Of a DNA stretch of 64,000 bases, positions 17,905 to 26,110 are shown one piece after another. The stretch comes from Frigoribacterium sp. PhB116. Lineage in GTDB: Bacteria; Actinomycetota; Actinomycetes; Actinomycetales; Microbacteriaceae. The stretch lies in contig NZ_SOBE01000002.1 in assembly GCF_004364285.1 (NCBI RefSeq), positions 310,001-374,000 of the forward strand, written 5' to 3'. Position 1 is the first letter of the stretch; the number at the start of each line of letters is the position of its first letter. Under the pieces are notes generated by a model. It was not told the origin of the DNA, did not search any database, and was given only the letters and a program-made list of their open reading frames with translations. The position numbers were made by a program, and so were the translations under genes.

Positions 17905-19056
17905 GAGCGTTCGCCGCCGTGAACGGGAGCCGGGCCCGCAGATCCCGCTGGTCTCGCCGTCTCGGCCGCGCTCGGCGGCAGCAGGTGCGTCCGTGCGGCG
18001 GCGTAGCGACGTGCACGCGTGGTCCGCGTCAGGAAGAAAGGCGTGAAGCCGAGCAGCATCACGACCATCGCGACCACCAGGACGCGGGGGAAGGTCGAGT
18101 CGTCGTCGCCGAGTGCCTGCGGCAGCTGGTTGCAGATCAGGCCGGCGAAGAGCGTCGCGCTCTGGGCGTACTGCACCGGGAGCGACACGGCGCTCACGGA
18201 GGCCCACCGGGCGGCGACCCGCTCGTCGTCGGGGCCCAGCTCGAGCGGGCGGCGGGACAGGACGGCCTTGCCGATCCTCCTGGCCCGGTCGTGGTCGCGG
18301 CCGATCACCGCCCCCGCCTGCTTCATCAGCCGGAACGAGACGACGGTGCAGGCGATCGAGGCGGCGAGGAACCCCAGCCCGGCGGCGACGAAGAGGAGGT
18401 CGGCGCCTGAGTCGTCGTCGTCGAGCGGGACGAACGAGAGGCCGACGGCGGCCGGGACGACGGTGAGGACGAACGCGAGCGTCACCGTGCACCCCCCGGC
18501 GCACCTCTCCGTGGGGGACCTCGCGCCACTCGACCGGCTCCGCGCCCTGCCGGACGTGTTCGCCGACCGCCGGGCCCGCGACGAGCGCGACCACCGTGAG
18601 CGCGGCGCCGAGGGCGACGAAGGAGGCGGGGAGCCAGGCGGGCGGGTCGCCCAGCCAGGCGGACAGCAGCACCAGGGCCGCTCCTCCCGCCTGGATGCCG
18701 AGCATCCACCCGAGCAGGCGGCGGGCGCGCTGCTGCTCCCGGTGGGTGGTGGGCGCGTCCCGCGCCGCGAGGACGGCGCCGAGCACGATCGGGGCGATCG
18801 TCAGCAGGGCCAGGCCGAGGGCCCCGAGCAGGAGAGCGGTCACGCCGCCGCCGTCCCCGAGCAGGACGAGGAGGACCGTGCCCCCGATCTGCGCCGCCGT
18901 GATGACGACGACCGCTGCGGCGAACGCGAGGGCGCCCACGAGCTCGCGACGGCCGGCGGGTCGGTGCTGCGTCGACGTCGCCCCGCCGGTGGCGGCAGCG
19001 GTGGCGGCGGGTGCGGCGGGCGGCGGGGGCACGGGGCGGTGGTCGTCGTCGGTCAC
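17901..19056 (-). pseudogene. Interrupted membrane protein (frameshift at a C6 run, 18492-18497)
   Basis: Translation from GTG 19056 gives a Pro/Ala-rich tail and four hydrophobic helices, then reads ...GAEPVEWREVPHGEVRR and turns into Arg/Pro-rich nonsense with no stop for several hundred codons. From that point the +1 frame is membrane-like (TLAFVLTVVPAAVGLSFVPL and three more helices) and ends at a proper stop at 17901 overlapping the next gene. Removing one base from the six-C run at 18492-18497 joins the halves into one protein of about 384 residues. It may be a real mutation, a programmed slip or a base-calling error. The function is unknown; it would be an eight-helix integral membrane protein. 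Confidence 0.7.
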
Positions 19057-19207
19057 GCTCCCAGTGTGGCCGCCCCGCGTTCGGGGGGCACGGCGGCCGC
19101 CGGGTGGGAGCCGGCCCGGACGGGTGAACGGCGGGCGAGCGGACGAGGCGCCTGCCGACGGGGTGCGGCGGGGGCCGCGGGGACGGCGCCCGCGTAGCCT
19201 CGACCGC

Positions 19208-19441
19208 ATGAGCAGCGACGCGACCGAGCACGACGGCACGACCGGCGACCACGACGACCCGACCGGCATGACCGCCGACGAGAAGCGGCACGACCAGCTG
19301 ACGCGCGCACCGAAGTCGGACGAGTCGGACGGCGCCCCGCGCATCACCACCGAGGAGCGACCCGACGGCGTCACCCGCATCGACGTCGCCGACACCGCGA
19401 AGGTGCGTCCCGGCGGGGGAGAGGCGCACACCCGCGACTGA
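19208..19441 (+). CDS. Small acidic hypothetical protein
   Basis: A 77-residue hydrophilic protein rich in Asp, Glu, Thr and Gly (for example DHDDPTGMTADEKRHDQLTR), with no helix of membrane length and no cysteine. It is likely disordered. It is divergent from the interrupted membrane gene (152 bases apart) and upstream of the GIY-YIG gene. I recognise no family; coding status rests on a sensible ATG, length and composition. Confidence 0.5.
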   Translation: MSSDATEHDGTTGDHDDPTGMTADEKRHDQLTRAPKSDESDGAPRITTEERPDGVTRIDVADTAKVRPGGGEAHTRD

Positions 19442-19511
19442 CCCGCTGCGGACGCGCGGTGGTGCGTCGACGGCGAGCCACGATGTCGGGGGCGGGACCT
19501 ACGGTGACGAC

Positions 19512-20087
19512 GTGACCGGGTCCTCGAGCGCAGGCAGCGCCTCCTCCGTCTGCTGCGTCGACGGCTGCGGACGTCCGGTCGAGCCCGGCGGCCCGGCCCC
19601 GCTCTGTGCCTGGCACCTCGACGCCGCCGCCGACTGGTCGGAGCGCGAGCACGGCCTCACCGACCTGCTGCCCTCGCCGTGCGTCGCGTGCGGGTCCCGG
19701 CTCGGCGTGCACTGGCCGTCGGGCTGGCTCTGCGCGGTCTGCGAGTGGCGGCACGGCGACTCGCCGGACGGCGAGCTCGCGCCTCCCCGGGTCGACGTCG
19801 TCTACTACCTGCGCTTCGACGACCGGGTCAAGATCGGCACCTCGTCCGACCCTCGCCGCCGGCTCGCCCGCATCTGGCACGACGACCTGCTCGCCTTCGA
19901 GCGCGGCGACCGGCTCGTCGAGCACCGCCGGCACGTGCAGTTCGCCGAGCACCGCCTCGCCCGCACCGAGTGGTTCACGGCCGCGCCCGAGCTGCTCGCG
20001 CACGCGGCGGGGCTCCGGGCCGGCTCGGACGACCCGTGGAGCACCTATGCGCGCTGGCGCAGCGAGGCCCTCGCCCTGCGCTCGTGA
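19512..20087 (+). CDS. GIY-YIG nuclease superfamily protein (MUG113/T5orf172-like) with zinc-binding N-terminus
   Basis: A 191-residue protein. Residues 95-160 match the GIY-YIG-like MUG113 pattern: VVYYLRFDDRVKIGT (Tyr98-Tyr99, Lys107-Ile-Gly) followed by SSDPRRRLARI with the catalytic-type Arg, and an FAEHRLARTEWFTA block (H and R/E). Residues 13-82 carry cysteine pairs (CCVDGCG, CVAC, CAVC) and a His suggesting one or two zinc knuckles. Such proteins are often phage- or defence-associated. It starts at GTG 19512 and is convergent with another nuclease gene across a strong hairpin. Confidence 0.68.
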   Translation: MTGSSSAGSASSVCCVDGCGRPVEPGGPAPLCAWHLDAAADWSEREHGLTDLLPSPCVACGSRLGVHWPSGWLCAVCEWRHGDSPDGELAPPRVDVVYYLRFDDRVKIGTSSDPRRRLARIWHDDLLAFERGDRLVEHRRHVQFAEHRLARTEWFTAAPELLAHAAGLRAGSDDPWSTYARWRSEALALRS

Positions 20088-20097
20088 TCGCCGGGTC

Positions 20098-20158
20098 ATC
20101 GAGGTGACGCGTCGCAGGGGTGCCGCGGCCGGCGACGCCCCCGACGCGTCACCTCGAT
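20098..20158. terminator. 17-base perfect stem between convergent nuclease genes
   Basis: ATCGAGGTGACGCGTCG (20098-20114) and its exact complement (20142-20158) flank a 27-base loop that can add a GC-rich inner stem. It begins 10 bases after the GIY-YIG gene stop and 46 bases before the endonuclease stop, so it should act as a bidirectional terminator. Confidence 0.75.
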
Positions 20159-20204
20159 CGGGTCGGTGCGCTCGGGTCGACCCGCTCGGGTAGGCGTGCG
20201 CGGG

Positions 20205-21233
20205 TCAGCGAAGCCAGGCGTCGACGTAGAGGTCGCCGCGCACCTCGCGGAACACGTCGAGCAACTGCGGCACGGTGCTCCGCGTCAACCCGGAGACGAC
20301 GAGGTCGTGGGGGCCGAGCGCCTCGAGGCCGCCGGTCCGGACGCGGACGACCTCCCACCCTGCGGAGCGGAGCGCGCGGTCCTTGCGGCGGTCCGCCTCC
20401 TCGCGGTGGCCGACGTGCTCGAGCCCGTGTCGTCCCGTGGAGTCGTACTCGACCGCGACGCGCAGCTCGGGCAGCAGCACGTCGGGCCACGCCTCGAGGT
20501 GCTCGAAGAACGGCCGCGCGAGGCGGACCGCGTTGACCCCCGCCGTGAAGGTGATCGCGGCGGCGAGGTCGGCCCGCAGCTGCTCCTCGACCGCGGACGC
20601 GGGAGGCGGTGCGCACGCGCTCGAGAACGCCTCGCCGACGGGCAGGTCGGGGGTGCGGTCGCAGAGCTGGTCGCGCCTCCTCGGGACGCGGGCTGCGGGG
20701 GCCGACCGTGGCGTCAGCGCCGACCGTGGCGTCGGCGACGGCAGGCCCGGCCGGGGCGCCCCGATGCGCCGGAGCAGGGCGGCCCGCTCGCGGCCGTCGA
20801 CGACGGGCCCCGGACCCGGCCCCCGACCCGGCGGCAGATCCGTGGCCGCGGCGGCCGGTGCCGTCGACCCGTCGGCGTCGCGCGGGCGCTTCGGCGCCGG
20901 GTCCATCGGCACGGCCGGCAGTCGCCGCGGCGACGCGAGGTCGGCGCAGGTCGGGCACCACGACGACCGCCGTCGCTCACGCCCAGGCCGGTGGCGTTGC
21001 TCGTCGGGCGTCGCGACGAACTGGTGGCCCACGTCGCAGAGCCAGGTCAGCCAGACGTCGGCCGCGGGAGGCACCTGGCTCAGCAACAGCCCCCGGTTGT
21101 GCTCGGGCCGGTACTGCCGCACGAGCACGGGGTAGCGGGCCCACGCGTCGCGGTAGGCGCCGGGCGCGTAGGGCACCTCGGCGGCACGGGACCGCTGACG
21201 GCGGGCCCACCAGCTCTCGATCGGTTCGGGCAC
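20205..21233 (-). CDS. Zinc-ribbon plus restriction-like endonuclease protein
   Basis: A 342-residue protein. Residues about 60-100 look like a probable-zinc-ribbon domain (WLCDVGHQFVATPDEQ ... SSWCPTC: Cys, His, Cys-x2-Cys). Residues 100-205 are a Pro/Arg-rich linker. Residues 215-342 resemble a Vsr/DUF559-type PD-(D/E)xK nuclease: PELRVAVEYDSTGRHG supplies acidic residues, then DRRKDRALRSAGWEVVRVRT is the classical RxxKD..L...GW.VxRV helix-strand. The architecture (zinc ribbon plus endonuclease) is typical of orphan DNA-repair or anti-DNA enzymes in actinomycetes. The GTG start is in a short gap before the divergent MOSC gene. Confidence 0.7.
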   Translation of the reverse strand: MPEPIESWWARRQRSRAAEVPYAPGAYRDAWARYPVLVRQYRPEHNRGLLLSQVPPAADVWLTWLCDVGHQFVATPDEQRHRPGRERRRSSWCPTCADLASPRRLPAVPMDPAPKRPRDADGSTAPAAAATDLPPGRGPGPGPVVDGRERAALLRRIGAPRPGLPSPTPRSALTPRSAPAARVPRRRDQLCDRTPDLPVGEAFSSACAPPPASAVEEQLRADLAAAITFTAGVNAVRLARPFFEHLEAWPDVLLPELRVAVEYDSTGRHGLEHVGHREEADRRKDRALRSAGWEVVRVRTGGLEALGPHDLVVSGLTRSTVPQLLDVFREVRGDLYVDAWLR

Positions 21234-21335
21234 GCCGCGACGCTACGACCCGCCACCGACATCGGCGTTCGGACTCGATCGACCACGAGGAGGCGCCCCC
21301 TCGACCCGGCGCCCGTCGCGGCGGATGATGGGGAC

Positions 21336-21881
21336 ATGACCGCCGCCTCCGTCGTATCCGTCAGCCGCGACCCCGAGCACCGCTTCTCGAAGGAGGTGGT
21401 CGACGACATCGTCCTGATCGCCGGGCTCGGCGTCGAGGGCGACGCCCACGCCGGCACCACCGTGCAGCACCGCTCACGGGTCGCCCGCGACCCCTCGCAG
21501 CCGAACCTGCGCCAGGTGCACCTCGTCCACGCCGAGCTGTTCGACGAGGTCGAGGGCTCCGGCTTCGAGGTCGACCCGGGCGAGCTGGGCGAGAACGTCA
21601 CGACGCGCGGGGTCGACCTGCTCGGGCTGCCCCGCGGGGCCGTGCTGCGGCTCGGGCCCGACGCGGTCGTCGAGGTCACCGGGCTGCGCAACCCGTGCGT
21701 CCAGATCGACGGGCTCGAGGCCGGCCTGATGCGCGAGCTGGTGACCCGCGACGACGAGGGCCAGGTGGTGCGCAAGGCGGGAGTCATGGCCGTGGTGCTC
21801 GTCGGCGGACGGGTCGCCCCCGGCGACCGTGTCGGCGTCGAGCTGCCCGAGGGGGAGCACGAGGCGCTGCAGCCCGTCTGA
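21336..21881 (+). CDS. MOSC domain protein
   Basis: A 181-residue cytoplasmic protein. MOSC domains bind molybdenum cofactor or sulfur carriers. Typical blocks are GLGVEGDAHAGTTVQHRSR (residues 30-48), LRQVHLVHAELFDE, PGELGENVTTRGVDLLGLPR (about 80-100) and VTGLRNPCVQIDGL, whose Cys is the expected sulfur or cofactor ligand. It stands alone between the endonuclease and beta-lactamase genes. Unlike MOSC proteins fused to a N-terminal barrel, this is a minimal YiiM-like form. Confidence 0.88.
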   Translation: MTAASVVSVSRDPEHRFSKEVVDDIVLIAGLGVEGDAHAGTTVQHRSRVARDPSQPNLRQVHLVHAELFDEVEGSGFEVDPGELGENVTTRGVDLLGLPRGAVLRLGPDAVVEVTGLRNPCVQIDGLEAGLMRELVTRDDEGQVVRKAGVMAVVLVGGRVAPGDRVGVELPEGEHEALQPV

Positions 21882-21969
21882 GGCCGGAGGCCGGGTCATC
21901 CTCGGGGATGGACTCCGCGCCTCCTCGTGTCGTCCGCCCCCGGCGAGGCCGCGACGGCGGCCATGCTGT

Positions 21970-21983
21970 CGGGGACGTCCCCG
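21970..21983. promoter_or_regulatory. Perfect palindrome ahead of the beta-lactamase gene
   Basis: CGGGGACGTCCCCG is a 14-base perfect palindrome 48 bases before the ATG at 22031. It could be an operator or a leader hairpin; no dedicated regulator gene is adjacent. Confidence 0.4.
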
Positions 21984-22030
21984 CCCGGTCGTGACCGCGG
22001 CCCCGGCGAGGGGACGCCAGGAGGAGCTCC

Positions 22031-23038
22031 ATGAGGACCAGGTCGCACACCAGCACCAGCACCAGCGCCGTCGCTCGCCGCGCCACTCGCACCACCGGCA
22101 CCACGGCGGCGCTCGCGACGGCCGCGCTCGTCGCCGTGGTCGTCAGCGGCTGCAGCACGTCCCCGTCGGGTGCCGCCGGGACCGCCAGCCCGTCGTCGGG
22201 CGCTGCCGCCACCCCGTCCGCGACGCCGGCGGTCGACGTCTCCGCCGACGTGGCCGACGACCTCGCCGCGCTCGAGGCCGAGTTCGACGCCCGCGTCGGC
22301 GTCAGCGTCGTCGACACGGAGACCGGGACGACGGCCTCGCACCGCGCCGACGAGCGCTTCGGCTACGCCTCGTCGATCAAGGCGCTCGCGGCGGCTCAGC
22401 TGCTGCACGACGTGCCCGCCGAGCAGCGCGACGAGGTCGTCACCTGGACCGCGGCCGACGTCGAGGCCGCCGGCTACTCGCCGGTGACGAGCGAGCACGT
22501 CGCCGACGGGCTGACCCGCGCGCAGCTCGCCGAGGCGGCCGTGCGGAAGAGCGACAACACGGCCCTCAACATCGTGCTCGATCGCGTCGGAGGGCCGGCC
22601 GGGCTCGACCAGGGGCTCGAGGACATCGGCGACACGACCACCGAGGTCGTGAACCGGGAGCCCGAGCTCAACACGATCGAGCCCGGCAGCACCGACGACA
22701 CGAGCACTCCCGCGGCCTTCACGGCCGACCTCGGGGCGCTGCTCGACGGCCGCTGGCTCGACGACCCCGACCGCGCGCTGCTGCTCGACTGGATGAGCGG
22801 CAACGCGACCGGCGACACCCTGATCCGTGCCGGAGCCCCGGACGGCTGGGTCGTGGCCGACAAGTCAGGAGGCGCGGGCGGCATCCGCAACGACGTCGCC
22901 GTCGTCACCCCTCCCGGCCGGGCACCGGTCGTGGTCACCGTGTTCACGACGCGGAACGACCCCGACGCCCGCTACGACGACGCCCTCGTCGCCCGCGCGG
23001 CCGCGATCGTGCTCGGGGCCCTGCCGACGCCCTCCTGA
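22031..23038 (+). CDS. Class A beta-lactamase-like serine hydrolase, lipoprotein
   Basis: A 335-residue exported protein with a lipobox (VVSGC, Cys41), so it is probably anchored outside the membrane. All class A catalytic elements are present: SxxK at Ser114-Lys117 (ASSIK), SDN at 174-176, ExxLN at Glu210-Asn214 (the deacylating Glu) and KSG at 278-280 in place of KTG. GGAGG before the ATG is strong. Hydrolysis of beta-lactams is likely from the intact motifs, but the spectrum cannot be inferred. It has the size of a normal class A enzyme plus a 40-residue linker after the lipid anchor. Confidence 0.88.
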   Translation: MRTRSHTSTSTSAVARRATRTTGTTAALATAALVAVVVSGCSTSPSGAAGTASPSSGAAATPSATPAVDVSADVADDLAALEAEFDARVGVSVVDTETGTTASHRADERFGYASSIKALAAAQLLHDVPAEQRDEVVTWTAADVEAAGYSPVTSEHVADGLTRAQLAEAAVRKSDNTALNIVLDRVGGPAGLDQGLEDIGDTTTEVVNREPELNTIEPGSTDDTSTPAAFTADLGALLDGRWLDDPDRALLLDWMSGNATGDTLIRAGAPDGWVVADKSGGAGGIRNDVAVVTPPGRAPVVVTVFTTRNDPDARYDDALVARAAAIVLGALPTPS

Positions 23039-23061
23039 CCTGACCGGCCCGAGATCGAGTT

Positions 23062-23149
23062 CGAGTGGTCGGTTCCGGTCCTTCGATCGCCCCGGGGCGA
23101 CAGGAACTGACCACTCGGCGGCTGCCGGCAACTGGCAGCCGGCTGCCAG
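23062..23149. terminator. Two adjacent inverted repeats between convergent genes (first is twin of 43932-43987)
   Basis: CGAGTGGTCGGTTCC (23062-23076) pairs with GGAACTGACCACTCG (23103-23117), 14 of 15 positions, in a 56-base element whose outer arms recur at 43932. Next to it CTGGCAGCCGGCTGCCAG (23132-23149) is a perfect 18-base palindrome. Both sit between the converging beta-lactamase and LysM genes and probably end both transcripts. Confidence 0.65.
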
Positions 23150-23163
23150 TGCTCGCCGACCCG

Positions 23164-24540
23164 TCAGAGGCTGTCCGGGTCGAGCAGGAGCTCCGTGCCG
23201 TCGAACAGGCGCTGCTCGTCGTCGATCACCTCGAGGCCCTGGTTCAGGTAGATGAGGGCCGAGACCGTGATGCCGAAGCGGGCCGCGACGGCGTCGGCGG
23301 TGTCGCCGGTGGAGACCTGGTAGCGCTTGGGCGCCCCCGCGGCGGTGGTCGCCGTCACGACGCCGTTGGCGAAGTTCGCGACGCCGCCGTCGACCGGGAC
23401 GATGTTGGTCGTCTTCGCGGGCACCGACCACCTGACCGGGGCGACCGCGAGGACCTTGCCCCGGCTGATCTCGACGGGCACGTCGGGTGCTGCCTCGGCG
23501 GTGGACACGACGAGGGTGCCGAGGTACGACGGCTGTCCGATCGGCAGGGGTGCGGAGCCCGACGTCGGTGCCGAGGTGGGTCCGCCGAGCACGGCCACGC
23601 CGTCGCCGGGGGAGGTCAGGCCGTCGAAGACCGCGGGCGCGATCTCGAAGTAGGAGAGCTGGACCGTGACCGGCAAGGTCGAGGTGTAGCCCGACCACTC
23701 GGTCGAGAAGGTGCCGTCGCCCACGGCGACGACCCGGTAGTGGAACGCGATGCTGCCCTTGGGCGACCGCACGTCGGCCTCGGCCACCACCGTGCCCGCC
23801 GCGACGGGAGTGACGTAGGGCGCCTCCTCGGCGGCCTCCGCGGGGGGAGGGGTCGCGGCTCGCGGGGACGGCGAGGCGGACGCCGTCGGCGTCGCGCTCG
23901 GCGTCGGGCTGGTCGACGGGCGTGCGCTGGTCGTGATCGGGGAGGCCGGCTCCGACGTCGCGGCGGGGGCGCCGGACGCGAGCGGGCCGCCGCCCGAGAA
24001 CGCGAGGACCGTGCCGAGCACCACGGCGACCACGGCAGCTCCGCCGACCACGGCGAGGATCGCCGCAGGGCGCATTCGCCGTCGCCCGGGCTCGTCGTCC
24101 TCGGAGTCGGCGTCGGTGTCGGCGCTCGCTGCGGCGGCACCGGTCGCGCCCGCAGCCCCGGCGGCACCGGAGCGCCTCGAGGAGGCGGCGGCCGACCCGG
24201 CCGTGGCCTCCGACGTCGTGGGGCGGTGCGTCCACGGCACGAGTCGCGGGCCCGCGCCCGTCGCGGGGGCCGGCTCGTCGTCGGGCGTGTGGGCCGTGGG
24301 CGCGGAGGGCTGCACCTCGGTCGGCTGCGTCGTCGCGCGCGTCGACGTGTCGTCGGCGCCGGGTCGCTCGTCTCCTCCGCCGTGCTCGTCAGTGCCAGGG
24401 CGCCCAGCGGTGCCGTCGCGCGCGTCGACAGGGGCCTGCTCCGCCGCCGCCGCGTCGTCGCCGTGCGCCTCGTGCCCGCGTGCTGTGCCATCACGCTCGA
24501 CGTCGTCGTCGTGCGGCCCTGGTGTGTGATCGTCCGTCAT
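23164..24540 (-). CDS. Single-pass membrane protein with C-terminal LysM domain
   Basis: A 458-residue protein. A disordered, acidic then Ala/Pro-rich cytoplasmic part (residues 1-150) leads to one transmembrane helix (AAILAVVGGAAVVAVVLGT, about 152-172), a Thr/Ser/Pro linker and an extracellular strand-rich region. It ends in a LysM module (about 405-450: YQVSTGDTADAVAARFGITV, LIYLNQGL) that should bind peptidoglycan. AGGGGGGAA precedes the ATG at 24540. This is a cell-wall-associated protein of unknown role, divergent from the DinB gene. Confidence 0.82.
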   Translation of the reverse strand: MTDDHTPGPHDDDVERDGTARGHEAHGDDAAAAEQAPVDARDGTAGRPGTDEHGGGDERPGADDTSTRATTQPTEVQPSAPTAHTPDDEPAPATGAGPRLVPWTHRPTTSEATAGSAAASSRRSGAAGAAGATGAAAASADTDADSEDDEPGRRRMRPAAILAVVGGAAVVAVVLGTVLAFSGGGPLASGAPAATSEPASPITTSARPSTSPTPSATPTASASPSPRAATPPPAEAAEEAPYVTPVAAGTVVAEADVRSPKGSIAFHYRVVAVGDGTFSTEWSGYTSTLPVTVQLSYFEIAPAVFDGLTSPGDGVAVLGGPTSAPTSGSAPLPIGQPSYLGTLVVSTAEAAPDVPVEISRGKVLAVAPVRWSVPAKTTNIVPVDGGVANFANGVVTATTAAGAPKRYQVSTGDTADAVAARFGITVSALIYLNQGLEVIDDEQRLFDGTELLLDPDSL

Positions 24541-24707
24541 GTTCCCCCCTGCGGCGATCCTAGGACAGGCTGCCGACACGGTCGAGCCGGGCCCGTTCGA
24601 CGTCCCGACGCGCGCCGTCCCCCTCCCGGCTCCTCGTGGCGGTCGCTCGACGCAGGTCGGCAGGATCTCCCTCGCGCGCCTCCTCGGCGACTGGCTACGG
24701 TCGGGTC

Positions 24708-25226
24708 ATGCCGATCGTCCCCGACACGAAGAACTGGACCTGGGTGCTCGACGAGCCCTGCCCCGAGTGCGGCTACGACGCCGCCGAGGTCGAGCTGGGC
24801 GACGTGCCCGGCCTGGTGCGGTCGAACGCCGCCGCGTGGCCTGCCGAGCTCGGCCGAGCCGACGCCCGCGAGCGACCTGACGACGCGACCTGGTCGCCGC
24901 TCGAGTACGGCGCGCACGTGCGCGACGTCTTCAGCGTCTTCGACGGCCGCCTCCGGCGCATGCTCGACGAGGACGCCCCCGCCTTCGAGAACTGGGACCA
25001 GGACGCCACGGCGCTCGCCGACGACTACGCCGGGCAGGACTCTGCCGTCGTCGCCGAGCAGCTCCTCGCCGCGGCCGAGGTCGTCGCCCGCCGCTTCGAG
25101 GAGGTGCCCGCCGACCAGGTGCACCGCACCGGACTGCGCAGCGACGGTGCCGCCTTCACGGTGGAGACGCTCGGCCTCTACTTCGTGCACGATCCGGTGC
25201 ACCACCTGCACGACGTGCGCCGCTGA
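24708..25226 (+). CDS. DinB family protein
   Basis: A 172-residue four-helix-bundle protein. The three metal-binding histidines expected for DinB/YfiT-like proteins are seen in EYGAHVRDVF and the final FVHDPVHHLHDV segment. The N-terminus carries an extra CPECG element (PCPECGYDAAEVELGDVP), as in actinomycete members annotated as methyltransferase-type or mycothiol-dependent proteins. Whether it uses mycothiol is inference. Confidence 0.85.
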   Translation: MPIVPDTKNWTWVLDEPCPECGYDAAEVELGDVPGLVRSNAAAWPAELGRADARERPDDATWSPLEYGAHVRDVFSVFDGRLRRMLDEDAPAFENWDQDATALADDYAGQDSAVVAEQLLAAAEVVARRFEEVPADQVHRTGLRSDGAAFTVETLGLYFVHDPVHHLHDVRR

Positions 25227-25284
25227 CGGCTCTCGCGGGTGCTCGGGCTCCGTCGGCGCCCATGATCGGGTCGCCGAGTCGACC

Positions 25285-25341
25285 CGAGTTGCCCTGAACG
25301 GTCGCTCGGGCTGACGTGGAACAGCCGTCCGGGGCAACTCG
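25285..25341. repeat. 57-base inverted repeat (twin of 10830-10886)
   Basis: CGAGTTGCCC (25285-25294) pairs with GGGCAACTCG (25332-25341). Arm sequence and overall length match the element after the GH130 gene. It lies between the converging DinB and DUF202 genes. Confidence 0.7.
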
Positions 25342-25358
25342 ACCGCCGTCGCGTCCGG

Positions 25359-25739
25359 TCAGCGGACCCCGAGCGCCACGACGAGGGCGCCGAGGCCGGC
25401 CGCGAGGGCGAGCGCCGCGGTCGCCGCGGGCAGCGCGCCCCCGGTGGTGGGCACCCGGGAGGGCGAGCTCGCCGAGCCGGCGCCGGCGCGGGTGTGGCCA
25501 GCGTCACGGGCGGCGAGCAGGAGGCGGTGCACCCGCCGGTACCGCCGGTGCGCCGCGGCGAGCACGGCGAGCGACGCGACGACCCCGAGCCCGGCCAGCA
25601 CGTACGCGGCAGGTCCGAGCAGGGGCGGCAGCACGCGGAGGCCGATCAGCGACCCGACGGTCAGCGCCAGGCCGGTGCGGCGCCAGGCGAGCGCGGTGCG
25701 CTCGGGCTGCAGGCCCGGGTCCCACGGGCCGTCGCTCAC
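25359..25739 (-). CDS. DUF202 family membrane protein
   Basis: A 126-residue protein with three hydrophobic helices. The DUF202 signature PGLQPERTALAWRRTGLAL opens it. It is the last gene of a three-gene operon in which each start overlaps the previous stop by 4 bases. The second DUF202 protein encoded just upstream probably forms a heteromeric membrane partner. No activity is established for the family. Confidence 0.85.
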   Translation of the reverse strand: MSDGPWDPGLQPERTALAWRRTGLALTVGSLIGLRVLPPLLGPAAYVLAGLGVVASLAVLAAAHRRYRRVHRLLLAARDAGHTRAGAGSASSPSRVPTTGGALPAATAALALAAGLGALVVALGVR

Positions 25740-26110
25740 GCCAGCACGACCCCGAGCAGCACGAGCACCCCGGCGACCGCGACGGCGACGCCGAGCGGCA
25801 GCGCCAAGGGCGCGGACGGCAGCGGCCGGTCGGCCCGAAGGGCGCGCTCGGTGCGGGCCCAGCCGACCCAGGCCTGCACGGGAGCCGCGATCCCGGCGAC
25901 GATCAGCACGAGCGACGCCGCGAGCCTCAGCCCGGGCTGCAGGCCGAGCCCCAGCGCCTCGAGGGCGACGCCGCCCGCCACGAGCGCGAGCGAGGTCCGC
26001 ACCCAGGCGAGGAACGTGCGCTCGTTGGCGAGGCTGAACCGCACGTCGGGCTCCTGCCCCGTGCCGTAGACGCGCCGGGGGAACCGGCGGTCGCGGTCCT
26101 CGGCGGTCAC
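25736..26110 (-). CDS. DUF202 (YidH-type) membrane protein
   Basis: A 124-residue protein with three helices and the YidH-like signature RFSLANERTFLAWVRTSLAL. GTG 26110 overlaps the upstream stop (GTGA) and its own stop overlaps the next GTG (25736-25739). Paired DUF202 genes are common in bacteria; function unknown. Confidence 0.87.
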   Translation of the reverse strand: MTAEDRDRRFPRRVYGTGQEPDVRFSLANERTFLAWVRTSLALVAGGVALEALGLGLQPGLRLAASLVLIVAGIAAPVQAWVGWARTERALRADRPLPSAPLALPLGVAVAVAGVLVLLGVVLA

